Below, piece by piece: positions 18,703 through 27,341 of a stretch of 64,000 bases of DNA (positions within the stretch are counted from its first letter, which is position 1; the number at the start of each line of letters is the position of its first letter). Made by a program: the position numbers and the translations under genes. The DNA comes from Alkalihalobacterium chitinilyticum (lineage in GTDB: Bacteria > Bacillota > Bacilli > Bacillales > Bacillaceae_F), in assembly GCF_029028005.1 (NCBI RefSeq), contig NZ_JAOTPO010000006.1, positions 62,001-126,000 on the forward strand. Direction: 5' to 3'. Under the pieces are notes generated by a model, which was not told where the DNA came from, did no database searches, and saw only the letters and a list, made by a program, of their open reading frames with translations.

Positions 18703-19905
18703 ATGAAGAATAAAGAGTATACTTATTTATTTGTTGATAATTCTTTATATATTAACTTAGAGCAAAATATCATAAGCCTAATGATTTATTTATTTTTTAA
18801 GGGTAAGCCTTTTAACTTTCTTGAAAGAAAAACAAATAATATAGTTCTTAATCAATTTGTTTTCCTTAATAGAACTTTTCGTGTATTTGAATTTATTTAC
18901 CTTTTTAATAAAAAAAGGCGTATTCATGACAAATCGAATGGTATTTTTCCTACAATAACTTCTAATTTTTCTGGGAATTGTTTAATAGTTCTGCGTCAAG
19001 GAGAAAGAAAAATAATAAACTTTAGAGAAAATAATGTATTAACTTATTACTCAAGAGATATAGGAACTAATACTATTGAAAACAGGATTAATACAATAAT
19101 AAATTCTCAGAAATGTAATCTTGCACCTACAGTCATTAATTACGATATAAAAAAACGATATATAAGAGAAGATTACATTAATCTAAAAACTCCCTCTTAT
19201 AATTATTATAATACCAAACATATTAATAATGAGTTATTTCCTATACTAAGCAAAATTATGACAAGTACCAATCCAAAAGTTACATTGTTAGGAGACTATT
19301 TGAATGATTCGACTAAGCGATTAAACGTAGTAATGGAAAGGTATGAAAACAAAGATAGTGTTAAGGAACATAATATAATAAGAATTTGTAACTTCCTTAA
19401 TGACATAAAAAAATTTTTAAGAAGTTATCCGTCTGGAAAAGAAATACTTATGGTGTTTTCACATGGCGATTTTTGGGAAGGAAATATTCTTAGAAGTAAG
19501 TCTAGATCTAAGGTAATTGATTGGAATACCTTAGAGGTTAGAAGTGCTTACTTTGATTTTTATTTTATTTTATTTCATAAAATTTCACAAATAAAAGAAG
19601 AAACTGAAAGGATCTACATAGTAGAACAAATTGATCTACTGTTTAGCAATTTCAATGTTTATTTAAAAGAAAATAATATTATTTCAAATTCAAATACCTT
19701 AAATGGAGAATACGCTGAATTCTATAGATATTTATTTTACGTAGAATCTATACTATTAAAATTACAAGAATATAGCGAAATGGATTCGAAGTATTTAAAG
19801 GTAGTACTTTCTTGGGTAGAATTGCTTGAATTATATGAATACAACATGCGATCTAAAGAAGAACAAAATCAATTAGAGTTGAATGGTATTAAAAAATTAA
19901 GCTAA
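18703..19905 (+). CDS. aminoglycoside-phosphotransferase-fold protein of unknown substrate
   Basis: This protein of about 400 residues has a C-terminal kinase-like catalytic loop, FSHGDFWEGNILR, and the metal-binding IDWNTLEVRSAYFDF. Together they match the Brenner motif of the APH/choline kinase fold. The N-terminal half has no match I recognise. In a polysaccharide locus it may phosphorylate a sugar, polyol or lipid, or help attach the polymer; this is inference. The start ATG 18703 is six bases after AAGGGG. Composition is very AT-rich, like its neighbours, suggesting acquisition with the accessory block. Confidence 0.7.
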   Translation: MKNKEYTYLFVDNSLYINLEQNIISLMIYLFFKGKPFNFLERKTNNIVLNQFVFLNRTFRVFEFIYLFNKKRRIHDKSNGIFPTITSNFSGNCLIVLRQGERKIINFRENNVLTYYSRDIGTNTIENRINTIINSQKCNLAPTVINYDIKKRYIREDYINLKTPSYNYYNTKHINNELFPILSKIMTSTNPKVTLLGDYLNDSTKRLNVVMERYENKDSVKEHNIIRICNFLNDIKKFLRSYPSGKEILMVFSHGDFWEGNILRSKSRSKVIDWNTLEVRSAYFDFYFILFHKISQIKEETERIYIVEQIDLLFSNFNVYLKENNIISNSNTLNGEYAEFYRYLFYVESILLKLQEYSEMDSKYLKVVLSWVELLELYEYNMRSKEEQNQLELNGIKKLS

Positions 19906-19958
19906 TATACAAGGTGTTTCCATATAGCGAGAGTATTAAGTTGAAAAGGTGTGTAGAA

Positions 19959-21734
19959 ATGAAAAATAATTTAAAAAAAATTTTAATGCTCTTCAATCCA
20001 AAGGAAAAGAAAAAATTAATATCATTATTTTTTCTAATGATAATAGCAGCACTATTAGAAACGGTAGGAATAGGGTTAATAATCCCTTTTGTAGGGATTA
20101 TTACTAACCCAGAAATTATTCACGAACAGTCTGCTCTATTATATATTTTTGAACTATTTAATTTTCAATCTACAACAGCATTTATCATATTTTCCGTAGT
20201 GATCTTTTTATCTGTTTTTGTATTAAAGAACCTATATTTATTATTTTTTTATTATGCACAGTATAGAGTTATTTTTAATCAGCAGGTAAGACTATCAAGT
20301 AGATTATTTAAAGAGTATCTAAAAAAGCCGTATACTTTTCATTTACAACGTAACACAGCAGAGCTCTTAAGAAATGTTAATGGAGAAGTACCTAAAGTAT
20401 TCCAAGGAATTATCCTATCTACTTTTCAATTATTAACGGAAATTCTTGTAATTACTTGTATTTTAATATTGTTATTATTTACTGCTCCTATTGCAACAAT
20501 AACAGCTTCGATATTATTAGGTAGTAGCGTAATAATATTCTTTAATTCTTTCCGCAAAAAAATAACTTCCTTAGGTAAGGAGCAACAAAAAGTTGGAAGT
20601 TCGATGATTAAATGGGTAAATCAGGGATTAGGAGCAAGTAAAGAAGTAAAAGTATCAGGGAAGGAAAACTTCTTTATTAACTCCTATAAAAATAAGAGTC
20701 AAATTCAGGCAAATAATAACCGTTATATGAGAATGTTAGAGCAAGTCCCTAGATTATTCATAGAAACTTTGATAGTATCAATTGTATTTATTACAATGCT
20801 AATAATTATCTTACAAGGTACAAACACAACACAAATTGTGTCCACAATGGCACTATTTGCTATGGCTGCTTTTCGCCTTATGCCTTCCATTAATAGAGTA
20901 ATAGCAATGATCACAACAATAAAATATAGTCAACCAGCATTGGAAGTCGTTTATGAAGACTTGTTTGAAAATACTGATATTACAGAGATAAAGCATTCGA
21001 TTAACCTATTTGAAAAAAGCGATATAGGAGGGAGAAAATTTAAAGATTCACTTCAATTAAAAGACGTTTCCTTTCGCTATCCCAATCAAAGAGAATATTC
21101 TATTAAAGATGTTTCATTAACTATACCAATTGGTCACTCAGCTGCATTTATCGGAGAGTCAGGTGCTGGAAAAACAACTGTTGTTGATATTTTACTAGGG
21201 CTTCTCTATCCAGAAAAAGGAAAGGTAATAGTTGACGGGAAAAGTTTATTTGAACAAAAATTATTATGGCAACAAAAAATTGGATATATTCCTCAATCTA
21301 TTTATTTATCAGACGATACAATACGAGGAAACGTTGCATTTGGACTTGATAGTGATTGTATTGATGATGAACAAGTATGGTATGCATTAGAGCAAGCGCA
21401 TTTAAAAGAGTTTGTCATGTCATTACCAGACCAATTGGATACTCATGTCGGGGAGCGTGGAGTTAGACTATCAGGAGGTCAACGTCAACGGATTGGAATA
21501 GCAAGAGCTTTATATCATAATCCAGAAATCTTATTTATGGATGAGGCTACATCAGCTCTTGATATTGAAACAGAAAAGGAAATCATGAAGGCAATCGATG
21601 GATTAAAAGGTGAAAAAACATTAATTATCATTGCACATCGTTTATCTACAATTGAGAATTGTGATACGGTCTTTAAAATGAGTAAAGGAAGACTAGTTTC
21701 AGTGGAAAATAAAAATGAAAGATCTGTTTTATAA
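19959..21734 (+). CDS. ABC transporter, PglK-like lipid-linked oligosaccharide flippase
   Basis: This half-transporter of 591 residues has six predicted transmembrane segments in residues 15-330, then an ATPase domain with Walker A GESGAGKTT, signature LSGGQRQR, Walker B ILFMDEATSALD and the H-loop IAHRLST. The membrane domain start (LLETVGIGLIIPFVGII) resembles PglK/WlaB flippases that move undecaprenyl-linked oligosaccharides outward. As no Wzx protein is seen in the window, it is the best flippase candidate for this pathway. The start ATG follows AAAGGTG. A terminator follows. Confidence 0.85.
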   Translation: MKNNLKKILMLFNPKEKKKLISLFFLMIIAALLETVGIGLIIPFVGIITNPEIIHEQSALLYIFELFNFQSTTAFIIFSVVIFLSVFVLKNLYLLFFYYAQYRVIFNQQVRLSSRLFKEYLKKPYTFHLQRNTAELLRNVNGEVPKVFQGIILSTFQLLTEILVITCILILLLFTAPIATITASILLGSSVIIFFNSFRKKITSLGKEQQKVGSSMIKWVNQGLGASKEVKVSGKENFFINSYKNKSQIQANNNRYMRMLEQVPRLFIETLIVSIVFITMLIIILQGTNTTQIVSTMALFAMAAFRLMPSINRVIAMITTIKYSQPALEVVYEDLFENTDITEIKHSINLFEKSDIGGRKFKDSLQLKDVSFRYPNQREYSIKDVSLTIPIGHSAAFIGESGAGKTTVVDILLGLLYPEKGKVIVDGKSLFEQKLLWQQKIGYIPQSIYLSDDTIRGNVAFGLDSDCIDDEQVWYALEQAHLKEFVMSLPDQLDTHVGERGVRLSGGQRQRIGIARALYHNPEILFMDEATSALDIETEKEIMKAIDGLKGEKTLIIIAHRLSTIENCDTVFKMSKGRLVSVENKNERSVL

Positions 21735-21751
21735 AAATACTCAATAAATTT

Positions 21752-21788
21752 AAAGAAACATCTCATTAAATGAGATGTTTCTTTTTTT
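21752..21788 (+). terminator. Rho-independent terminator after the flippase gene
   Basis: A perfect 15-bp stem (AAAGAAACATCTCAT with its complement), a 3-base loop and a T-rich tail lie between the flippase and galE. It probably ends the long exopolysaccharide transcript. Confidence 0.9.
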
Positions 21789-21810
21789 CTTTTTAGAGAG
21801 GAGTAGAATT

Positions 21811-22848
21811 ATGAAAATCTTAGTTACAGGTGGTGCAGGATATATAGGGTCCCATACTTGTGTTGAACTATTGAATGCAGGTTATGAAGTTGTGGTTGTC
21901 GATAATTTAATGAATAGTAAGCAGGAGTCTTTAGAAAGAGTGCGAGAAATTACTGGTAAGGAAGTGTTGTTTTATCAGGTAGATTTACTAGATAAAGAAG
22001 CCCTTTTTGATGTATTTGCTAAGCATAGTATTGAGGCTGTCATTCATTTTGCTGGACTTAAAGCAGTAGGGGAGTCTGTTTCTCTACCAACGAAATACTA
22101 TCACAATAATATTACTGGGACACTCAATCTATGTGAGGTGATGGAAGAGTTTGGAGTTGACCGAATGGTTTTTAGTTCTTCTGCTACTGTCTATGGACTT
22201 CAGGAATGTGTTCCGTTTCACGAAGAATTATCCCTTCAGGCAACGAACCCTTATGGTAGAACAAAACTAATGATTGAAGAAATATTACAGGATCTCTATG
22301 TTTCAAATAATAATCGGAGTATTGCTTTATTGCGTTACTTTAACCCAGTCGGTGCTCACTCGAGTGGATTAATAGGAGAAGATCCAAACGGGATACCGAA
22401 TAATTTGTTTCCATACATCACTCAAGTAGCAGTAGGGAAGCTAGGAAAACTAAATGTTTTTGGTGGAGATTATCCTACACACGATGGAACGGGTGTACGC
22501 GACTATATCCATGTAGTTGATCTAGCAAATGGTCATTTGAAAGCACTAGAACAAGTTTTAAATACAACTGGAGTTAATGCTTATAATTTAGGAACTGGAA
22601 ATGGTTACAGTGTTCTCGATATGGTCCACTCTTTTGAAAAAGCAACTGGGAAGAAAATTCCGTACCAAGTCACTGAGCGACGACCAGGAGATATAGCTAT
22701 TAGTTACGCTGATCCTTCGAAGGCGAAAAAGGAGTTAGGTTGGGAAGCTGTAAAAGGAATAGATGAAATTTGTGAGGATTCATGGCGATGGCAATCGCAA
22801 AATCCAAATGGGTATGATACAAGGTTGGAAAGGCAAGTTACAAAATAG
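21811..22848 (+). CDS. galE: UDP-glucose 4-epimerase
   Basis: This is an extended SDR epimerase of 345 residues: NAD-binding [15 protein letters not shown] at residues 7-21, the catalytic YGRTK (Tyr-Lys) and [18 protein letters not shown], ending with [14 protein letters not shown]. It interconverts UDP-glucose and UDP-galactose (or the GlcNAc forms) and so uses the product of the gtaB-like gene at the window start. The start ATG 21811 follows GAGGAG. It opens a second transcription unit with two more glycosyltransferases. Confidence 0.95.
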   Translation: MKILVTGGAGYIGSHTCVELLNAGYEVVVVDNLMNSKQESLERVREITGKEVLFYQVDLLDKEALFDVFAKHSIEAVIHFAGLKAVGESVSLPTKYYHNNITGTLNLCEVMEEFGVDRMVFSSSATVYGLQECVPFHEELSLQATNPYGRTKLMIEEILQDLYVSNNNRSIALLRYFNPVGAHSSGLIGEDPNGIPNNLFPYITQVAVGKLGKLNVFGGDYPTHDGTGVRDYIHVVDLANGHLKALEQVLNTTGVNAYNLGTGNGYSVLDMVHSFEKATGKKIPYQVTERRPGDIAISYADPSKAKKELGWEAVKGIDEICEDSWRWQSQNPNGYDTRLERQVTK

Positions 22849-22878
22849 TGGTAAATTACCAAAAGAGAGCGTGAGAAT

Positions 22879-24054
22879 GTGAATAAGGTAAAGCTCTGTG
22901 TTGTAACGACAACCTCGATAACAATTAGAAGTTTTCTGTTACAACAACTAGAATTCCTAACAAATAATGGCTTTGATGTTACGGTCATTTGTGATGAAGA
23001 TGAAGAGCTGAGAAGAGAGTTACCTAAGGGGATTCAATATCGATCGATTAGAATGAAGCGAGGGTTGGATCCATTCGGTGCTTTAAAAAATAGCTATTTC
23101 CTTTATCGGGCTTTTAAAGAAGAAAAATTTGATATTGTGCAATATTCCACACCGAACGCTGCTCTATATGCTTCAATTGCTTCTTACATGGCTAAGATCC
23201 CGGTACGGTTATATTGTCAGTGGGGGATTAGGTATGTTGGATTTAAAGGGATACGTAGAAAGCTTTTTAAGATAGTTGAAAAAATGATTTGTTCATTATC
23301 GACCTCTATTCAGCCTGATAGTTTAGGTAATCTTACATTCAGCCGTCAAGAAAATTTGTATACTGCTGAGAAAAGTAAAGTAATTGGGAACGGTAGTGCA
23401 AATGGAGTCAACCTTATAAGGTTTGATTTTTCTAAAAGAGAATGTTGGAGTGGAGAAATTCGCCGAAAATATAATTTACTAGAAGACGAAATTATATTTG
23501 GTTTTACAGGAAGAATAACGAAAGATAAAGGAATTAATGAGCTTTTAGAGGCGTTTCAGGTTATATGCAAAGAGTTCAATAACGTTAAACTATTAATTGT
23601 TGGCCCGAGTGAGAACTATGGTATAAATTCGAGCTTATATGATTGGTCCCAGCAAAGTCATTCCGTCATTTATTGTGGATATACAGATCAAGTGGAGAGG
23701 TATTATGCTGCAATGGATGTTTTTGTTTTACCGAGTTATCGTGAAGGTTTTGGCACCGTTGTTATTGAAGCGGAAGCTATGGGGATTCCTGTGATAGTCT
23801 CTGATATTCCTGGACCGACGGATGCGATGGTAGAAGGACAAACGGGAATGGTAGTACCAAAAGGTGAAGTAGAGCCATTAATAGAAGCGATGAAGAAAAT
23901 GTTAGATACTTCACTTCGAAAAGAGATGGGAAACCGAGCAATCACATTTGTAAGTGAAAGTTTTGAACAAAAAACACATTGGCAACATATTCTTAATGAT
24001 CGAAAACAACTTGTAGCTGAGTTAGAGAACGATAAGAGGGAGGTTTCCCTATGA
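22879..24054 (+). CDS. GT4 glycosyltransferase
   Basis: This GT4 enzyme has 391 residues. The acceptor domain includes QYSTPNAALYASIASYMAKIPVRLYCQWGIRY, resembling O-antigen/capsule transferases such as WbbK-like proteins. The hinge reads GFTGRITKDKGINELLEAF and the donor site LPSYREGFGTVVIEAEAMGIPVIV. The start is GTG 22879, 30 bases after galE. Its stop overlaps the next start as ATGA, so translation is coupled. Confidence 0.87.
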   Translation: MNKVKLCVVTTTSITIRSFLLQQLEFLTNNGFDVTVICDEDEELRRELPKGIQYRSIRMKRGLDPFGALKNSYFLYRAFKEEKFDIVQYSTPNAALYASIASYMAKIPVRLYCQWGIRYVGFKGIRRKLFKIVEKMICSLSTSIQPDSLGNLTFSRQENLYTAEKSKVIGNGSANGVNLIRFDFSKRECWSGEIRRKYNLLEDEIIFGFTGRITKDKGINELLEAFQVICKEFNNVKLLIVGPSENYGINSSLYDWSQQSHSVIYCGYTDQVERYYAAMDVFVLPSYREGFGTVVIEAEAMGIPVIVSDIPGPTDAMVEGQTGMVVPKGEVEPLIEAMKKMLDTSLRKEMGNRAITFVSESFEQKTHWQHILNDRKQLVAELENDKREVSL

Positions 24055-24878
24055 TCGTACAGCCAAAAGTTTCCATTATTATGGGCGTATATAATGCGGC
24101 AGTGACATTGAGTGAAAGCATAGATTCGCTATTAAACCAAACCTATACCAATTGGGAATTAATTATGTGTGATGATGGTTCATCTGATGAGAGCTACCAA
24201 ATAGCAAAGCAATATGAAAAGAAATATTGGAATGTTAAAGTAATTAAAAATGGCCAAAACCAAGGACTAGCGTCTAGCCTTAACCGTTGTCTAGAATATT
24301 GTACGGGCGACTATATTGCAAGGCAGGATGCGGATGATCGTTCTCTTCCTACTCGTATAGAAAAAGAGGTGGAGATGTTAAATCAAAACTCCCAATATGA
24401 TATTGTCAGTACAGGGATGAGGTTTTTTGATGAAAAAGGTACCTGGGGAGAAATCTGCCCTGTTGAAGAGCCATTAGCGGCTGATTTCATCATTCAATCT
24501 CCTTTTTGTCATGCCCCATCTATGGTCCGGCATAAAGCACTATTAGCCGTGAATGGCTATGATGTTACTAAAAAGACGTTACGAGTAGAAGATTATAACC
24601 TATGGTTTCGGATGTATGCAAACGGTTCTAGAGGTTGTAATATAATCGAGCCTCTATATGAAGTACGAGATGATAGACATGCTATTCATAGAAGGAAGTA
24701 TTCATTGAGAGTTAAAGAAGCTTACGTTCGTTTCACTGGTTACAGAATGTTAAATTTACCAAAATCCTCTTATATATATGCTTTACGACCACTTATTGTA
24801 GGTTTACTACCAGTAAGTGTATATAAATTTCTTCGCAAGCTTAGATATATGAGACGACAAAAAATAGTCACCAAATAA
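24051..24878 (+). CDS. GT2 glycosyltransferase
   Basis: This is a family 2 enzyme of 275 residues: VSIIMGVYNAAVTLSESIDSLL, CDDGSSDESYQIA, NQGLASSLNRCLEYC and the metal site ARQDADDRSLPTR. RVEDYNLWFRMYANG is a common second motif in capsule GT2 proteins. The ATG overlaps the previous stop. It is the last gene of the polysaccharide region and is followed by a strong hairpin. Confidence 0.87.
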   Translation: MIVQPKVSIIMGVYNAAVTLSESIDSLLNQTYTNWELIMCDDGSSDESYQIAKQYEKKYWNVKVIKNGQNQGLASSLNRCLEYCTGDYIARQDADDRSLPTRIEKEVEMLNQNSQYDIVSTGMRFFDEKGTWGEICPVEEPLAADFIIQSPFCHAPSMVRHKALLAVNGYDVTKKTLRVEDYNLWFRMYANGSRGCNIIEPLYEVRDDRHAIHRRKYSLRVKEAYVRFTGYRMLNLPKSSYIYALRPLIVGLLPVSVYKFLRKLRYMRRQKIVTK

Positions 24879-24906
24879 CTGTATAATCGACTAAGGTGTA
24901 TTATGC

Positions 24907-24943
24907 AAAAAGGCTGTTGATCTATTCAATCAGCAGCCTTTTT
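24907..24943. terminator. bidirectional terminator between the polysaccharide locus and the beta-helix pseudogene
   Basis: AAAAAGGCTG-T-TGA pairs with TCA-G-CAGCCTTTTT (14 bp with one T-G pair) across an 8 to 10 base loop. A-runs on one side and T-runs on the other let it work on both strands, serving convergent genes. Confidence 0.88.
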
Positions 24944-24948
24944 GCTAG

Positions 24949-27048
24949 TTACTTTTGAGAATACGTGTCTGTACTTAAATCATTCTCCTTTAATTCAAGA
25001 ATGACATTATAGAGTCTATTGTCTTCGATGGTATAGGGCGGGGCATTTTTACCGGAATAAATCGTTGAAATCCCTTTGTTTTCAATATTCGATCTAATAG
25101 TATTTTTTCTTATCGTTAGTTCTTTTACTTCATAGGGTTCATTTTTTGTCCAATAGGAGCCTACTCTGAGTATTGCTAATTCGGAACGTTCCATATGGTC
25201 TGCATTAATGTGGTTATTTTCTAATAAGACTTTATTAGCCGATGTTATAGTAATTGCATGCGTATCACCTAATGCATTAAATTCAGAGTTGGTAATAGTA
25301 ACTTGATCGGGGATACCATGAACACTATTAATACTAAAACCACCATGTCTAGACTCAAAGATACAGTTTTCAAACATGTATTCTCCAGAGTTGTTGACGG
25401 CGAGGGATCCATTAACAGTTTCGTTTTCAGTAGCAATGAACTTGCAATCCTTATAAGTACCAGTTGCGTTCGGTTATAACCAATAACTTCAATGTTTTCA
25501 AAAATACTACCGTTACTCGCATTACCAGAAGAGCTATCAAGGGCAGCTTCTCCAGTTATTGTCACGTTCTTTAAACGTAATGGAATTTTATTAATTTCAA
25601 ATTGAGTATGTTGTATCTTGGTATTATTGACAGCAGTGTTTGAGACCTACCAGATGGTTTTGAGCTGGCTAAATTGACAAGGCTATCCGTAAAATCCATA
25701 TCATTGACTGTTAGATCATGACCGATGAAAGCAGCTAGCTCGTCATTCATTTGGTTTCCTTGAAAGTTTGCATAATTGTAGGTAAAAATATTTGTTTCAT
25801 CGAAATGGTTATTTACTATTTCTCATATTTAAAGGGTTCAGATATGGCTAAGCCTATTGCTCTAGTAGAGGCAAAGTGGTTATTCTCAACTATCGCATTT
25901 CTGCCATCATACAATATTAAGTCATACCTTGCATTATCATAGAAATGGTTTTCTTTTATATGAATGTTATGGTTTAAGTTATACCCAGCCTCTAGGTCAA
26001 TACCTAATTCGGGAGCAGCACCCCCCATATGATGAAAGGCACTATTAGCAATGAGTACATCGTGAGCCCCACCTATTGTAACTCCTTGCCGACGATTATG
26101 AGCAAACTCTGAGTTTTTAACCGTAATATTATGGGAAACGCCTTGCATCCAGTATTCTAGATAAATGTCGTCAGGTACATCAGTAAGAGGAAACACGACT
26201 TGCATGTAGTCTGCTTTTTTTTGAATAGGGGTAAGTCCCCAACCCACTGGAGTGTTTGAATGGGCTGAGTTATGTTTTGATAAAAATGTACCGTCTTCTT
26301 GATAAAAATAGGCGACGTATGCATAGCTTTCTTCTGGCATGTTTGTTGATGGATGAATTGAAACGTTTTTTGAATCTCAAAGTAATGGTGTTCGATTGGT
26401 AAATATGTAATTCTAGACTTTGTTCTGTCGTTAATCAAGTTTCCTTTTTCTTCGATACTTCCCGTTTCAAAATGATGTTTATAAAGACCTTGAATTAACG
26501 TTCCCATAGAGCCAATGGCTAACCCGTCACCGGTGAAGTCTCATGCTGTTGTGTTGTCAATGGTAATATCACTCGCGCCACTAGTAATAATACCGTAACC
26601 ATATTCATGCGTTCCACCAGAGGAGTAGTCAAGGGTAGTTTTATCACCTTGATATGTACCACCTTTCAAGGTGATGTTTCTCACGCCAGGTCAAACTGAA
26701 GTAACGTATATTCAGGGCGGGAATTTGTTTCTTTTGCAAGATAGCTTCATCATCTAGTAAAAATTTTATATTAGAGACCATATTGATGAACTATCTTTAT
26801 CTATTAGATATGTTCCTTTTGGCACTTTAAAAGTACTGTAGTCATGTTCATTAGCCCAAATGAGCGCTTTATTAAACCCTAGTTGTTTCGCTTGGATGGG
26901 TCCCGTCATTATGAATATTCCATCTTTCTATATCGAGTTCATAGAGAGGTTATTTATGACAAAGATCTCAAAGGCACTTCCTCATGATAGTAAAGGAAAA
27001 AAGTACTGAAAAGCTTAGTGCCATAGTCAAATGTATTATCTTTTTCAT
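24949..27048 (-). pseudogene. decayed secreted right-handed beta-helix protein
   Basis: The pieces read in order on the reverse strand as one protein broken by several frameshifts and stops. From 27048, with AAAGGA upstream, comes a signal peptide (MKKIIHLTMALSFSVLFSF). Next is ERWNIHNDGTHPSETT, then in other frames FNKALIWANEHDYSTFKVPKGTYLI, VRNITLKGGTYQGDKT and DITIDNTTA followed by an in-frame TGA. The long pieces 26340-25816 and 25377-24949 carry typical parallel beta-helix repeats (NITVKNSEF, NIHIKENHF, VTITNSEF). The intact form would be about 690 residues. Such proteins often are polysaccharide lyases or epimerases, so it may once have acted on the neighbouring polymer. Several separate lesions make simple sequencing error unlikely. 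Confidence 0.85.
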
Positions 27049-27172
27049 TGTTCAGTCCTTTCAATTAACTTCGTCTTTAGTCAATCACAGTATAGATCAA
27101 ATTCTTACTTTATAAACTCTTTTAACAGTTGAGTCGTAGTATTGTGTAGATTAAAAAATTATAAGAAAAACG

Positions 27173-27202
27173 TTGACAATGATAGTTGTCGAAACTTATA
27201 AT
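27173..27202 (+). promoter_or_regulatory. sigma-A promoter of the first lasso module
   Basis: TTGACA (27173-27178), an 18-base spacer and TATAAT (27197-27202) form a near-ideal sigma-A promoter about 140 bases before the first synthetase start. A small inverted repeat GACAA-N6-TTGTC overlaps the -35 side. The first palindromic operator candidate begins at the base directly after the -10 box. The rest of 27049-27341 is AT-rich and without a gene; an inverted repeat AACAGTT-N14-AACTGTT lies at 27241-27268. Confidence 0.8.
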
Positions 27203-27218
27203 GTTCTTTATTAAGAAC
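27203..27218. promoter_or_regulatory. palindromic operator candidate, copy 1
   Basis: GTTCTTTATTAAGAAC, a perfect GTTCTT-N4-AAGAAC palindrome, covers the predicted transcription start of the first lasso module. Three further copies lie before the two synthetase genes. Its position suggests repression by a dimeric regulator. Confidence 0.65.
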
Positions 27219-27286
27219 CTCAGTTTATACAAACCATGCTAACAGTTCTATTATAATTAGTAACTGTTTATATTTTCGATCTAATC

Positions 27287-27302
27287 GTTCTTTATTAAGA
27301 AA
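27287..27302. promoter_or_regulatory. palindromic operator candidate, copy 2
   Basis: GTTCTTTATTAAGAAA differs from copy 1 only in the last base. It starts 84 bp after copy 1 and ends 39 bp before the synthetase start codon. Confidence 0.6.
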
Positions 27303-27341
27303 GAAATGCAATTTATAGCAGAACTTATATGGAGGAAACGG

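Noticed and set aside
9407-21734. An integrated mobile element carrying the AT-rich accessory genes
   Set aside because: Composition suggests transfer, but no integrase, transposase, att-like repeats or tRNA border was seen.
25751-25942. Forward-strand 63-codon frame inside the beta-helix pseudogene
   Set aside because: It has no binding site and lies antisense to well-recognised beta-helix repeats.
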